From Microtetraspora glauca (GTDB lineage Bacteria > Actinomycetota > Actinomycetes > Streptosporangiales > Streptosporangiaceae), in assembly GCA_001570385.1 (NCBI GenBank), contig BBYL01000008.1, positions 62,001 to 126,000 of the forward strand: a stretch of DNA of 64,000 nt, written 5' to 3'. A program made the position numbers and the translations under genes. Numbering within the stretch: position 1 is the first letter of the stretch; every line of letters starts with the position of its first letter. This document shows positions 16,446 through 25,082 of the stretch, one piece after another. The notes below the pieces were generated by a model, which saw only the letters and a program-made list of their open reading frames with translations, searched no databases and was not told the origin of the DNA.

Positions 16446-17390
16446 TTGCCTCAGAACGACCTGATCATGCGCCCGATCACCGGGCGCGAGGAGCTCACCC
16501 TCTTCAACCGCCTGCCGTACGTGCTCAACGACGAGCTCGCGGAGGATTTCGACCTGGGACGGCGGCGTCCCGAGTGGATGTGGGTGGCCCTGCGCGGTGA
16601 CCGCCTCGTCGCCAGGCTCGCCTGGTGGACGCGGCGTGCGGACGAACCGCCGTTCATGCTGGACATGTTCGACCTCGACGACCACCTGCCCGGCTCCGAA
16701 CGCCGTGACCTCGGTGCCCGGCTGCTGGAGACCGCGATGGCCGCCGTCGTGCCCGAGGGAGCCCGGCCCGCCGAGTACAGCCGGTTCATCCCGCCCACAT
16801 GGCGCGACGACGACGCGACCCGGCGGGCCGTCGAGGACCGCATGGCCGTACTCGAAGGGTTCGGCGCCCGGCTGCTCGTCGAACGGCTGCGCCTGGAGTG
16901 GCGTCCCGGGACACCGATCCCCGAGCCGAGTGGGCGGCTGCGGTTCAGGCCGGTCGCCGATCGCGAGGAGCTCGTCGAGCTGATGACCCTCGTCCTGGAC
17001 GGCACCCTGGACGCGCACAGCCACGCCGATCTCGCCCAGATGACCCCCGCCCAGGCGGCGCGGGCGCAGTACGACGACGAGTTGGCGCGCTACAAGAGCC
17101 CACGGGAGTGGTGGCGGATCGCGACGACGCACGACGGCGATCCCGTGGGGTTCGTCATCCCGGCCCGCAACAGCTATAACCCGATCATCGCGTACATCGG
17201 CGTCCTGCCCGCGTACCGGGGGAACGGCCACATCGGCGACCTGCTCGCCGAGGGCACGCGGATCCTCGCCGCGCAAGACGTCCCCCGGATCCGGGCGTCC
17301 ACGGACGTCGGCAACGTCCCGATGGCGCGGGCGTTCCAGCGCGCCGGATACGTCAACTTCCAGCGTGAGATCAACATGACCTGGAGCTGA
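16446..17390 (+). CDS. GNAT family N-acetyltransferase
   Basis: 314 residues, two GNAT folds in tandem; the C-terminal one is the active type with the acetyl-CoA loop YRGNGHIGDLL and the closing VPMARAFQRAGYVNFQ. The N-terminal half (MRPITGREELTLFNRL, MWVALRGDRLVARLAWW) is the degenerate copy. TTG 16446 has AAGGAAAG 5 bp upstream and was preferred to TTG 16428. Acceptor unknown. A strong hairpin follows the gene. Confidence 0.88.
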   Translation: MPQNDLIMRPITGREELTLFNRLPYVLNDELAEDFDLGRRRPEWMWVALRGDRLVARLAWWTRRADEPPFMLDMFDLDDHLPGSERRDLGARLLETAMAAVVPEGARPAEYSRFIPPTWRDDDATRRAVEDRMAVLEGFGARLLVERLRLEWRPGTPIPEPSGRLRFRPVADREELVELMTLVLDGTLDAHSHADLAQMTPAQAARAQYDDELARYKSPREWWRIATTHDGDPVGFVIPARNSYNPIIAYIGVLPAYRGNGHIGDLLAEGTRILAAQDVPRIRASTDVGNVPMARAFQRAGYVNFQREINMTWS

Positions 17391-17399
17391 CGCGCGTAC

Positions 17400-17433
17400 G
17401 GGCCGGGCGGGACATCATCGTCCCGCCCGGCCC
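17400..17433. terminator. Terminator between GNAT and PadR genes
   Basis: Perfect 14-bp GC-rich stem (17400-17413 and 17420-17433) with loop ATCATC, 9 bp after the GNAT stop. It serves both converging genes. Confidence 0.88.
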
Positions 17434-17511
17434 GGATGCCGGATCCCGGATCCCGCCGGAGGGCGCTGCCCGAATGCGGGCGGCGCTCCAGTCTTCAGGC
17501 CGGGGAGCAGG

Positions 17512-18093
17512 TCACAGGCGGTAGTCCCAGTCGAGCCGGCCCGCCCGCAGATCGTCGGCGAGGCCCCGGACATAGTTCAGCTCGGCCATGACCACGGCCC
17601 GCTCGTATTCGGACTCCACGAGGAAGATCCGGGGCAGGAACTTCGCGCTCTCGACCAGATCGGTGTCGAGTTCCGAGAGTCGTGCCTCCAGGGAGGCGAC
17701 GCGTTCCTCCAGCGCGGCCGCGACCTCGCCGGGCGTCAGCACGACCAAAAAGGCGAGCGCGGCGGGGAACTCGGGGAACTCGCGAGCGGGCGTGCTCAGC
17801 ATCGTCCGCATCCACTGCCGCAGCGTCTCCCTGCCCGCCTCGGTCGGCTCGTAGACCGTGCGCTCCGGGCGGTTCTCCTCGCGCGAGGTCTCGCGGACCG
17901 CGATCAGCTCGGCGCGGAGCAGCCGGTCGATCGTCTGGTAGACGCTGTTCCGCTGCGCGACGTTGACCACGTCGTCCTTGTGCCGCTCCTTGATCAGCTG
18001 CTGCATGCGGTACGCGTGCATGGGCTCCTCGCAGACAAGGGACAGCAATGCCATGGCCAGGGGAGACCGCCTCGTCGACATATCGGACATCAT
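17512..18093 (-). CDS. PadR family transcriptional regulator
   Basis: 193 residues. N-terminal winged helix (RRSPLAMALLSLVCEEPMHA, RNSVYQTIDRLLRAELI), then the C-terminal PadR dimerisation helices (about 100-190). Start at one of three clustered ATGs (18093, 18090, 18081); no Shine-Dalgarno is visible, so the message may be leaderless. Divergent from the FAD monooxygenase, with an AT-rich gap that carries a dyad; PadR repressors usually control such a neighbour and respond to its small aromatic substrates. Confidence 0.9.
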   Translation of the reverse strand: MMSDMSTRRSPLAMALLSLVCEEPMHAYRMQQLIKERHKDDVVNVAQRNSVYQTIDRLLRAELIAVRETSREENRPERTVYEPTEAGRETLRQWMRTMLSTPAREFPEFPAALAFLVVLTPGEVAAALEERVASLEARLSELDTDLVESAKFLPRIFLVESEYERAVVMAELNYVRGLADDLRAGRLDWDYRL

Positions 18094-18120
18094 AGGGGCT
18101 TGCCCATCTTTAGTTATGTT

Positions 18121-18132
18121 ATGTATATTCAT
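18121..18132. promoter_or_regulatory. Candidate PadR operator in AT-rich gap
   Basis: ATGTATATTCAT, a dyad with two mismatches, 3 bp before the monooxygenase ATG, in a stretch (18100-18140) that is far more AT-rich than anything nearby. PadR sites commonly read ATGT-N8-ACAT; TTATGTTATG just upstream could belong to the site. Confidence 0.45.
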
Positions 18133-18135
18133 TTT

Positions 18136-19314
18136 ATGACTAGAGCACTGATCATCGGCGGCGGCATCGCGGGCCCGGTCACCGCCATGGCGCTGCAGCG
18201 GGCCGGCATCGACAGCGACGTTTTCGAGGCGTACGACCGGGGTTCCGAAGGCGTGGGCGCCTTCCTCACGCTCGCGATCAACGGGCTGGAGGCCCTGCGC
18301 ATCCTCGACCTGCACGACCTCGTCTGCGATCTGGGCATGGACTCGCCACGGATGCGGATGAGCAACGGGCGCGGCAAGCAACTGGGCGACGTCCGGCAGC
18401 CCAGCCGCACATTGCGGCGCGCCGACCTCTACCAGGCGCTGCGCGACGAGGCCGTACGGCGGGGCGTGCGGATCCACTACGGCAAGCGGCTCGACGACGC
18501 GTCTATCACCCGGAAGGGCGTGCGGGCGGTCTTCGCCGACGGCGGCACGGCGGAGGGTGATCTGCTGATCGGCGCGGACGGGCTGCGCTCGCGCACCCGG
18601 ACGATCATCGACCCCGGCGCACCGCGCGCCCGGCACGTCGGGCTGCTCAACACGGGCGGTTTCGCGCGCGACGTCACAGTGCCGGGCGAGCCGGGAACGA
18701 GTTACTTCATCTTCGGGAAGAAGTGCTTCTTCGGATACCTGATCCACCCGAACGGCGAGGTGTGGTGGTTCGCCAACCCGCCGAGCCCCAAGGAGCCCAC
18801 CCGGGAGGAGCTCTCGGCGATCACACCGGCGCAGTGGCGCGCCCGGCTGGTCGCGCTGTTCAAGGACGACGTCGGTCCGATGCTCGACATCATCGGCGCG
18901 ACCGACGACATCATCACGGGGTGGAACACCTACGACTTCCCGACCGTGCCGAAATGGTGGAACGAGCGCATGGTGATCCTGGGCGACGCCGCGCACGCGA
19001 CCTCGCCGTCGTCGGGGCAGGGCGCGTCCATGGCGATCGAGGACGCGGTGGTGCTGGCCACCTGCCTGCGTGACATCCCCGACCTTCCCGGCGCGTTCGC
19101 CGCGTTCGAGAGGCTGCGGCGGGAGCGGGTGGAGCGCATCGTGGCGCAGGGCAAGCGCAACGGCAGCGGCAAGGCACCCGGAGTCGTCGGCGCGTTCACC
19201 CGCGACCTCCTGCTGCCGACGATCATGCGGCAGGTGGCCAAGAAGAACGCGCTGGCCTGGATGCACGACTACCGGATCTCCTGGGACGACCGCGTTCCCG
19301 CGGTGTCCCGGTGA
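18136..19314 (+). CDS. FAD-dependent monooxygenase
   Basis: 392 residues, class A flavoprotein hydroxylase: N-terminal FAD motif LIIGGGIAGPVTAMALQRAG, middle GADGLRSRTR (DG motif, about residue 155), and GDAAHATSPSSGQGASMAIEDA (GD motif, about residue 285; shown in part here as GDAAHATSPSSGQG). Hydroxylates an aromatic or related small molecule with NAD(P)H and oxygen. ATG 18136 chosen because the FAD motif starts at once. Divergent from PadR. Confidence 0.92.
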   Translation: MTRALIIGGGIAGPVTAMALQRAGIDSDVFEAYDRGSEGVGAFLTLAINGLEALRILDLHDLVCDLGMDSPRMRMSNGRGKQLGDVRQPSRTLRRADLYQALRDEAVRRGVRIHYGKRLDDASITRKGVRAVFADGGTAEGDLLIGADGLRSRTRTIIDPGAPRARHVGLLNTGGFARDVTVPGEPGTSYFIFGKKCFFGYLIHPNGEVWWFANPPSPKEPTREELSAITPAQWRARLVALFKDDVGPMLDIIGATDDIITGWNTYDFPTVPKWWNERMVILGDAAHATSPSSGQGASMAIEDAVVLATCLRDIPDLPGAFAAFERLRRERVERIVAQGKRNGSGKAPGVVGAFTRDLLLPTIMRQVAKKNALAWMHDYRISWDDRVPAVSR

Positions 19315-19356
19315 CCCCACTCGTCCGCCATCCAGAAAGAGCAATAGACAGATTCG

Positions 19357-19405
19357 AGAGCGGTGCTCTTGACATGGATCGGGCAAACCGGAGAGCATTG
19401 CTCTC
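19357..19405. promoter_or_regulatory. Promoter with paired AGAGC-N3-GCTCT operators
   Basis: Two perfect dyads, 19357-19369 and 19391-19405 (the latter GAGAGCATTGCTCTC), with centres 35 bp apart. The first touches a -35 like TTGACA (19369-19374) and the second covers the -10 position. A third half-site AGAGCAAT lies at 19338-19345. Strong sign of tight repression of the SRPBCC gene by a dimeric regulator not encoded nearby. Confidence 0.75.
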
Positions 19406-19438
19406 ACGACGAAGCATTGATCCGACAAGGAGCCGGTC

Positions 19439-19969
19439 ATGGCGAGCAAGCTGTTCTATTCGGGCCCGACGCTGACGGTCCTGCACGACGAGTACGCCCG
19501 CCGTGGCCGTCTCGACCCGAACGCCCAGCTGGTCTCCTCTTCCAGCGTCGTCGTCGACGCTCCGGTGGAGCGCGTGTGGGAGGTGATGGCCGATCTCGCC
19601 ACCTGGCCCCTCTGGGCCTCGAACTTGGAGATCGTCGAACTCTCCGACGTACGGCCGGGCGCTCCCTTCCGGTGGAAGCTCAACGGCGTCGCGCTCCGGT
19701 CGCGGTTCGCCGTCGTGGCCCCGGAACGGGAGCTCACCTGGACGGGCGTGTTCTTCGGCTACAAGGCGGTGGACCGGCACGTCCTGGAGCCGCTGGACGA
19801 CGGGCGGACCCGGGTCACGGTCGAGGAGTCACTCGCCGGGCCGCTCCTGTCGCTCTTCTACAGCGAGCGCAAACTCCAGGCCAACCACGAGCGCTGGCTG
19901 GCCGAGCTCAAGGCGGCCGTCGAGGAGACCGTCGCGGCGGGCGCCCACGACGCCGCCATGAGCCGTTGA
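19439..19969 (+). CDS. SRPBCC family protein
   Basis: 176 residues. START/Bet-v1-like ligand-binding fold: VVVDAPVERVWEVMADLATW (first strand and helix), SNLEIVELSDVRPGAPF, ELTWTGVFFGYKAVDRHVLE, RVTVEESLAGPLL, and a long C-terminal helix (HERWLAELKAAVEE). Such proteins bind hydrophobic ligands or act as cyclases/aromatases. ATG 19439 has AAGGAG 7 bp upstream. Its own promoter carries a pair of near-identical operators. Confidence 0.9.
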   Translation: MASKLFYSGPTLTVLHDEYARRGRLDPNAQLVSSSSVVVDAPVERVWEVMADLATWPLWASNLEIVELSDVRPGAPFRWKLNGVALRSRFAVVAPERELTWTGVFFGYKAVDRHVLEPLDDGRTRVTVEESLAGPLLSLFYSERKLQANHERWLAELKAAVEETVAAGAHDAAMSR

Positions 19970-19979
19970 CCCAGGGGTG

Positions 19980-20096
19980 TCAGCGGCAGCGAGCGCGGAG
20001 CCACCGGGCCAGGTCCGGGATGCCGTCGAACTCACCCATCGCGACCCCGAAAACGAGTTCCTCCCCCTCGTCCACATCCCGATAGTCGAGAGTCAC
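19980..20096 (-). CDS. Possible 38-residue ORF after the sigma gene
   Basis: GTG 20096 to TGA 19980; the product reads VTLDYRDVDEGEELVFGV, then AMGEFDGIPDLARWL and a basic end. The acidic, well-mixed composition is protein-like, unlike a shadow frame. It lies 51 bp after the sigma-factor stop on the same strand and could be a co-transcribed small gene or the tail of a lost gene. No clear ribosome site. Confidence 0.35.
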   Translation of the reverse strand: MTLDYRDVDEGEELVFGVAMGEFDGIPDLARWLRARCR

Positions 20097-20147
20097 GCCG
20101 TTCGTTCACGCCTTCGCCGGACGTGGAACGATTCCTGAGCACCGACA

Positions 20148-21440
20148 TCACTCGGTCGCCATCGGGCCGTCCGCTGCCTCCTTCGCCCGTACGGCGGCCA
20201 CGCGGGCGAGGAAGAGCGCGCGCTCGCTTTCGTTGCGGGTGAGCGCGGCGGCGCGTTCGAACTCCTCGCGCGCCTCGTCCGGGCGGCCCAGCCTCGCGAG
20301 CAGGTCACCCCGTACGGCGGGCAGCTGCGGATAGTCCCTGAGCGCGCGCTCCGCCGCCAGCCCGTCCACGATCTCCAGACCGCGCGCCGGGCCGTACGCC
20401 ATGCTCACCGCGACCGCGCGGTTCAGCTCGACGACGGGAGAGGGGGCGACATGGGCGAGCACCCGGTAGAGCGCGGCCATCCGCTCCCAGTCCGTGTCCT
20501 CCGCGGACACCGCGCGGGCGTGGCAGGCGGCGATCGCGGCCTGCAGTCCGTACGGCCCGAGCGTGCCGAGCTCCTCCGCGCGCTTGAGCGCCTCCAGCCC
20601 GCGCCGGATCAGCAGCCGGTCCCACAGGCGCCGGTCCTGGTCGAGCAGGAGGACGGCCTCGCCGTTCCGCCCGACCCTCGCGCGGGCGCGGGACGCCTGG
20701 ATCTCCATCAGCGCGAGGAGGCCATGCACCTCGGGCTCCCCGGGCATGAGACCCGCGAGGATCCGGCCCAGGCGCAGCGCCTCCTCGCAGAGTGACGTGC
20801 GCATCCAGTCGGCGCCCGCGGTCGCCGAGTAGCCCTCGTTGAAGATGAGATAGACGACTTCCAGGACCGACGAGAGCCGGGCGGCCAGGTCCTCCGGCGC
20901 GGGCATCTCGATCCGTACACGCTGGTCGGAGAGGGTGCGCTTGGCCCGGTAGATCCGCTGCCCGACGGTCGGCTCTGGCACGAGGAAGGCCCGCGCGATC
21001 TCCTCCGTGGTCAGGCCGCCGAGCAGGCGGAGGGTGAGCGCCAGGCGTCCCTCGGTGGAGAGCACGGGATGGCAGGCCGTGAAGAGCAGGCGCAGCAGGT
21101 CGTCACCGATGTGGTCGTCGAGGGCGTCGTCCAACTCGGCCTCGGCCGACTCCTGGCGGATCTCCATGTCCCGGCCGACCTCTTCGAGCTTCTGCTCGTA
21201 CCGGGTCCTGCGGCGCAGCAGGTCGATCGCCCGGTGCTTGGCGGTGAGCATGAGCCAGGCGCCTGGATTGTCCGGCACACCCGACTCCGGCCACCGCTCA
21301 AGGGCGAGGACCAGGGCGTCCTGCGCCAGCTCCTCGGCCAGGCCGACGTCGTTGACCAACCGGGCGAGCCCGGCGATCACCCGGGCGGACTCGATCCGCC
21401 AGACCGCCTCGATCACCTGATGAGGATCGCCAACCGCCAT
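20148..21440 (-). CDS. ECF sigma factor, ECF42 type with TPR-like C-terminus
   Basis: 430 residues. Sigma region 2 (ARLVNDVGLAEELAQDALVL, AWLMLTAKHRAIDLLRRR), region 4 (LTLRLLGGLTTEEIARAFLV, PTVGQRIYRAKRTLSD), then a 220-residue helical extension (FNEGYSATAGADWMR, VELNRAVAVSMAYGP) of the DUF6596/TPR kind that defines ECF42. ATG 21440 (MAVGDPHQVIEAVW) fits family starts. ECF42 factors have no anti-sigma factor; they are linked to DGPF/YCII proteins, as here two genes upstream on the same strand. Confidence 0.92.
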   Translation of the reverse strand: MAVGDPHQVIEAVWRIESARVIAGLARLVNDVGLAEELAQDALVLALERWPESGVPDNPGAWLMLTAKHRAIDLLRRRTRYEQKLEEVGRDMEIRQESAEAELDDALDDHIGDDLLRLLFTACHPVLSTEGRLALTLRLLGGLTTEEIARAFLVPEPTVGQRIYRAKRTLSDQRVRIEMPAPEDLAARLSSVLEVVYLIFNEGYSATAGADWMRTSLCEEALRLGRILAGLMPGEPEVHGLLALMEIQASRARARVGRNGEAVLLLDQDRRLWDRLLIRRGLEALKRAEELGTLGPYGLQAAIAACHARAVSAEDTDWERMAALYRVLAHVAPSPVVELNRAVAVSMAYGPARGLEIVDGLAAERALRDYPQLPAVRGDLLARLGRPDEAREEFERAAALTRNESERALFLARVAAVRAKEAADGPMATE

Positions 21441-21598
21441 GAAGACCGATCCAAGCACCTCATCTCCCTGCGGCGCCCCCCTTCGCCTGACATGTGACCA
21501 AAAAGGGCCGCCCGGCCGAACCACGGCCCGGCAGGGGCGAAGGCGGGCGGAAACGCGTGCGCCCCCGGCCGGGCCCGTGAAGGGGGCCGCGACCGGGG

Positions 21599-21757
21599 GC
21601 GCTGTCCAGGGGATCGCGCGGGATCGCAGGGATCGCGCGGGGGCGCAAAGCTTACGCGGAGGAGCGCTGTCCAGGGGATTACACGGAGGGGCAGGGCTTA
21701 CGCGGGGGCGCAGGGCTCACGCGGAGAAGCGCTGTCCAGGGGATTACGCGGAGGGGG
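21599..21757. repeat. 65-bp tandem repeats before the sigma gene
   Basis: GCGCTGTCCAGGGGAT starts units at 21599, 21664 and 21729, exactly 65 bp apart; the third runs into the 3' end of the YCII gene, and even its stop codon (TTA on the plus strand, 21744) lies in the repeat. Each unit contains further ACGCGG(A/G)GG sub-repeats. The remainder of 21441-21598 is GC-rich with no gene. Confidence 0.85.
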
Positions 21758-22118
21758 CGAAATCCTCCGGGCCGAAGACGCGGAGGAGGTCGGCCTGGCC
21801 CTCCCAGCCCTCCCAGTGGTCGCGGTGGATCTTCAGGAAGCGGGAGGTCCACTCGATGGCCTCCTCCTTCGAGCGGACCTGGTAGAGGGCGTAGCTGATC
21901 AGCTCCTTCGCCTCGGCGAACGGACCGTCCGTGACGCTCAGCTTCCCTCCGGTGAGCTCGATCCGCGCGCCCTGGGCGCTCGGGGCCAGCCCGGCGGTGT
22001 CGAGGAGCGCCCCTGCCTTGGTGGCCTCCTCCCCCAGCTTGGCGATGGCCTCCATCAGCTCGGCGGGCGGCGGGGTGGCGGGCTGGGTGGTGACGTTGAG
22101 GATGATCATGTACCTCAT
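21744..22118 (-). CDS. YCII-related DGPF-domain protein
   Basis: 124 residues with the YCII ferredoxin-like fold: MRYMIILNVT start, ELMEAIAKLGEEATKAGALL, and the eponymous motif TDGPFAEAKELISYAL, then EEAIEWTSRFLKIHRD. These proteins are the standard genetic partner of ECF42 sigma factors and may sense or act on small reactive compounds. Second gene of the DUF998-YCII-sigma operon. Confidence 0.93.
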   Translation of the reverse strand: MRYMIILNVTTQPATPPPAELMEAIAKLGEEATKAGALLDTAGLAPSAQGARIELTGGKLSVTDGPFAEAKELISYALYQVRSKEEAIEWTSRFLKIHRDHWEGWEGQADLLRVFGPEDFAPSA

Positions 22119-22180
22119 CGCGATCTCTCTTTCTTATGGGTTTTCTGTGAGTGTTCCGGGTCTGGTGTGAGTGGCGAGGT

Positions 22181-22873
22181 TCAGGCGTCTACGGGCGCGG
22201 TGCGCCGGTAGAAGTGAAGCGACAGGGCCGAGAGCCAGGTCAGTGCGACCACGACTCCCGTGATGAAGACCAGGTTGGCCCAGGCGGCGCCGGCGCCGGT
22301 CGCGACGACGGCGAAGGATCCGAAGAACAGCACACCGGCGGCCGGGGAGTAGACGGCCCATCCCGTACGGCCCTCCGCGGCGAACCGGCGACCGATGACG
22401 AAGCAGGCCACGATCAGGCAGAGAAAGCCGACGGCGGCGCAGGTGAAGTGCAGTGTCCCGTGCCAGCTGACCGCTCCCGGGCCGTCCGGCGTCCCTACCG
22501 GGAAGCCCATCGCCGGGTCCGCCCGGAAGATCCCCGCGCCGATCATCCCCACGCCGTGCCCGCCTACCAGCCGGGGAACCCAGGTCGCCCCGCGCCCCGA
22601 GGCGAGGGCCCGGCGCAGGCCGGCCGCGCCCGCGAGGGTCGCCAGCGCGACGACCAGGAAGTTGGCGATCTGTATCCAGCCGAGGTCGCCGTTGGCGAGC
22701 ATGCTCCACGGGTGGCGGGCGAGGTCGAACCCGTCCCGGGTGAGCGCCTGGGCGAGGGACACCGTGATGTACACCGGTCCGGCGATGACGCCGTAGCCCA
22801 GGAGCGACCTGGTGACGCTGGTCCGCGGGTCACAGGTCGCCGGCGTGGCGGTCCTCGTCATCTGCTGGGTCAT
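22181..22873 (-). CDS. DUF998 membrane protein
   Basis: 230 residues with six or seven helices; GYGVIAGPVYITVSLAQALT at the start, HPWSMLANGDLGWIQIANF (the best-conserved DUF998 motif), LHFTCAAVGFLCLIVACFV, and LVFITGVVVALTWLSAL. ATG 22873 has a GAGGAGA site 5 bp upstream. First gene of the operon, 62 bp before the YCII gene. Function unknown. Confidence 0.9.
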   Translation of the reverse strand: MTQQMTRTATPATCDPRTSVTRSLLGYGVIAGPVYITVSLAQALTRDGFDLARHPWSMLANGDLGWIQIANFLVVALATLAGAAGLRRALASGRGATWVPRLVGGHGVGMIGAGIFRADPAMGFPVGTPDGPGAVSWHGTLHFTCAAVGFLCLIVACFVIGRRFAAEGRTGWAVYSPAAGVLFFGSFAVVATGAGAAWANLVFITGVVVALTWLSALSLHFYRRTAPVDA

Positions 22874-23282
22874 GGCCTTCTCCTCGCGAGTCCGGGGCTG
22901 ATTCTCGGGTTCCTCTCGGCCCTTTGACTACGCTTCGAACGAGCCCACGCCGTTTCGACAGACCGGCCGGATCTTTTTCAAGATTTTTTCGAGCTCCTGT
23001 TTCCGCAGCGTATGCGGGTGGCCCATGCCGGAAAGGCAGCTTCGGTGAGATCGACCTCGTCATCGACGAACACCGCGCTGCCGAACGGGACCCGTCCGTC
23101 GGAGAACCCCGTGACCCGCTCGATGCCCAGCCCGTCCGACTTGGGCCGGGCACCCCGGCCCGGGGAACGATGGATAGCGACCTCTGGCGTCGGGGCTCGT
23201 AAGCGGGTCAGACCGCGACGACCTTGACGGCCCTGTCGCAGAGCCTGCTCATGTCGCGCGCCCGGGCGCCGAGGTAAGCGGC
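22874..23282. other. Gap with possible gene debris
   Basis: No complete gene. On the minus strand protein-like stretches appear in different frames (GIERVTGFSDGRVPFGSAVF around 23060-23130; YLGARARDMSRLCDRAVKVV ending at about 23209), which look like remains of an unidentified gene. The part next to 22873 will hold the promoter of the DUF998 operon. Confidence 0.4.
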
Positions 23283-23786
23283 CTACTTCTGCGGGTGGTC
23301 CTGATTCTCCACGTGGAGCAGCAACCGCTTGAGCAGCGCGGCGAGAGTTTCCTGGTCTTCCTGGCCGAGCACACCGACCATGTCGGCCTCGACCTCGCCG
23401 CGCAGGCCCATGGCCTTCAGCCAGGACGCACGTCCCTGTTCGGTGAGCTCCACGTCCACCCGCCGCCGGTCCTCCGCGTCGCGGGCGCGCCGGACCAGAC
23501 CCGCCTTCTCCAGGGTGTCGAGCCGCCCGGTCATGCCGGCAGGCGACAGCTTGAGCTCGGCGGCGAGTTCCGACGGGGTCATCCGGCCCCCCTCGCCCCG
23601 CGAACTGAGGCGGTGCAGGGTCTCGAACTCGAAGTCCTGCAGACCGACGGCGGCCAGAGCGGCGTCCTTCGCCTGCGAGACGTGCTTCACCAGGAACTGC
23701 ATCCGCGTGACGACCGCCTCGACCCGATCGTCGAACGGAGCCTTTCCCCGCCAGCGGGCGATGTGCCGGTCCACCGAATCATCCAC
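23283..23786 (-). CDS. MarR family transcriptional regulator
   Basis: 167 residues; FETLHRLSSRGEGGRMTPSE then LAAELKLSPAGMTGRLDTLE and the wing LVRRARDAEDRRRVDVELTE (DxR-type wing of MarR proteins). GTG 23786 chosen as the last start before the protein-like part. Divergent from an MFS pump with two palindromes in the gap: the classical MarR/efflux pair. Confidence 0.9.
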   Translation of the reverse strand: MDDSVDRHIARWRGKAPFDDRVEAVVTRMQFLVKHVSQAKDAALAAVGLQDFEFETLHRLSSRGEGGRMTPSELAAELKLSPAGMTGRLDTLEKAGLVRRARDAEDRRRVDVELTEQGRASWLKAMGLRGEVEADMVGVLGQEDQETLAALLKRLLLHVENQDHPQK

Positions 23787-23804
23787 ACGTTCATCATACG
23801 CCAG

Positions 23805-23839
23805 CAAATAATTTGTTGACGAATTTTTCGCTGGCGAAA
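23805..23839. promoter_or_regulatory. Two candidate MarR operators
   Basis: CAAATAATTTG (23805-23815) and TTTCGCTGGCGAAA (23826-23839), both perfect dyads, centres about 22 bp apart, in the gap between the divergent MarR and MFS genes. This short AT-rich gap must hold both promoters. Confidence 0.65.
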
Positions 23840-23852
23840 TAGTCTCACGGGC

Positions 23853-25082
23853 ATGATTACCCGGCTCGTCATCGGCCGAGCGGTCGCCGCCCTCGCCACC
23901 GCGCTCATCCCCACCGGGCTGACCCTGGCGGTCATCAGGAGCACCGGCTCGGCCGTCGATCTCGGCGTCGTCCTCGCCGCCGAGATGCTGCCCATGCTCC
24001 TGCTGCTCCCGATCGGCGGCGTACTGGCCGACCGGCTGTCGCCCAGGCGTGTGATCCTGGCCGCCGACCTGGCACGATGTGCCGCCCAGCTCGCGATCGG
24101 GATCAGGCTCCTGCTCGGCGACCCGTCCGTCAGCGAACTCGCCGGACTGGCCGGGCTGACCGGCGTCGCCGTGGCCTTCGGCGTACCCGCCGTGTCGCCT
24201 CTGGTCACGAGCGTGGTCCCCGCGGAGGACCGGCTCCGGATCAACGCCAGGATCGGAGTCGTCAACGGGCTCATGCAGATGGCGGGTCCCGCGCTCGCCG
24301 GAGGGCTGACCCTGTGGGCCGGAGCCGGGTGGTCCTTCCTGATCACCGGCATTCTCTTCGCGGGCTCCGCCGTGACCCTGGGCGGGCTGGTCACGGCTCC
24401 CCGCGTCGTCACGCGCAGACACTTCCTCGCCGATCTCCGCGAAGGCTGGGCGGAGGCCAGGCGGCATCGGTGGTTCCTGACCAGCCTGGCCGGCCACGGC
24501 GTCTGGCATCTCGGCGCGGGCTTCCTCCTCACGCTCGGACCGATCATCGCGGTCCGATCACTGGGAGGCGAGTCGGCCTGGGTGATCATCGTCCAGGCCG
24601 GGACGGTGGCGATGGTGCTCGGTATCCCTCTCGCCCCGAGGCTGCCCATCCGGCGACCACTGGTCGTCACAGCGATCGGAGGTTCCCTGTACGCGTGCCC
24701 GCTCGCAGCCTTCGCGATCTCGGCTCCGACGGCGGTCGTCGCGGCGGCCTACTTCGTCGCCATGCTCGGGCTCGGCCTGCTGATCCCGCTCTGGGAGACC
24801 GCGATGCAGCGCCGGATCCCGCAACAGGCGCTGGGCCGGGTGGGATCGTTCGACGCGTTGATCTCGTTCGCCGCCCGGCCGCTCGGCCTGGCGCTGGCCG
24901 CCCCCATCGCCGCCTGGGCCGGAACCACGATCCCCCTCCTGACGGCGGCGGTGCTCGTCGCGGCCGTCAACCTGACCGTTCTGGCCCTGCCCGAGGTACG
25001 CGCCCCGGGCATGAGCGGCGCCGCGGAGATCCGACCGGTTGTCACGGGAGCAGCAGGCCCCAGTAGAGGGCCCACGGGATGA
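23853..25082 (+). CDS. MFS transporter
   Basis: 409 residues, about 11-12 helices; between helices 2 and 3 the MFS loop GGVLADRLSPRRVILAADL. Similar to antibiotic-efflux MFS of actinobacteria (LITGILFAGSAVTLGGLV; LIPLWETAMQRRIPQQALGR). Predicted drug or metabolite exporter repressed by the divergent MarR. Its last 41 bp overlap the end of the convergent hydrolase gene. Confidence 0.9.
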   Translation: MITRLVIGRAVAALATALIPTGLTLAVIRSTGSAVDLGVVLAAEMLPMLLLLPIGGVLADRLSPRRVILAADLARCAAQLAIGIRLLLGDPSVSELAGLAGLTGVAVAFGVPAVSPLVTSVVPAEDRLRINARIGVVNGLMQMAGPALAGGLTLWAGAGWSFLITGILFAGSAVTLGGLVTAPRVVTRRHFLADLREGWAEARRHRWFLTSLAGHGVWHLGAGFLLTLGPIIAVRSLGGESAWVIIVQAGTVAMVLGIPLAPRLPIRRPLVVTAIGGSLYACPLAAFAISAPTAVVAAAYFVAMLGLGLLIPLWETAMQRRIPQQALGRVGSFDALISFAARPLGLALAAPIAAWAGTTIPLLTAAVLVAAVNLTVLALPEVRAPGMSGAAEIRPVVTGAAGPSRGPTG

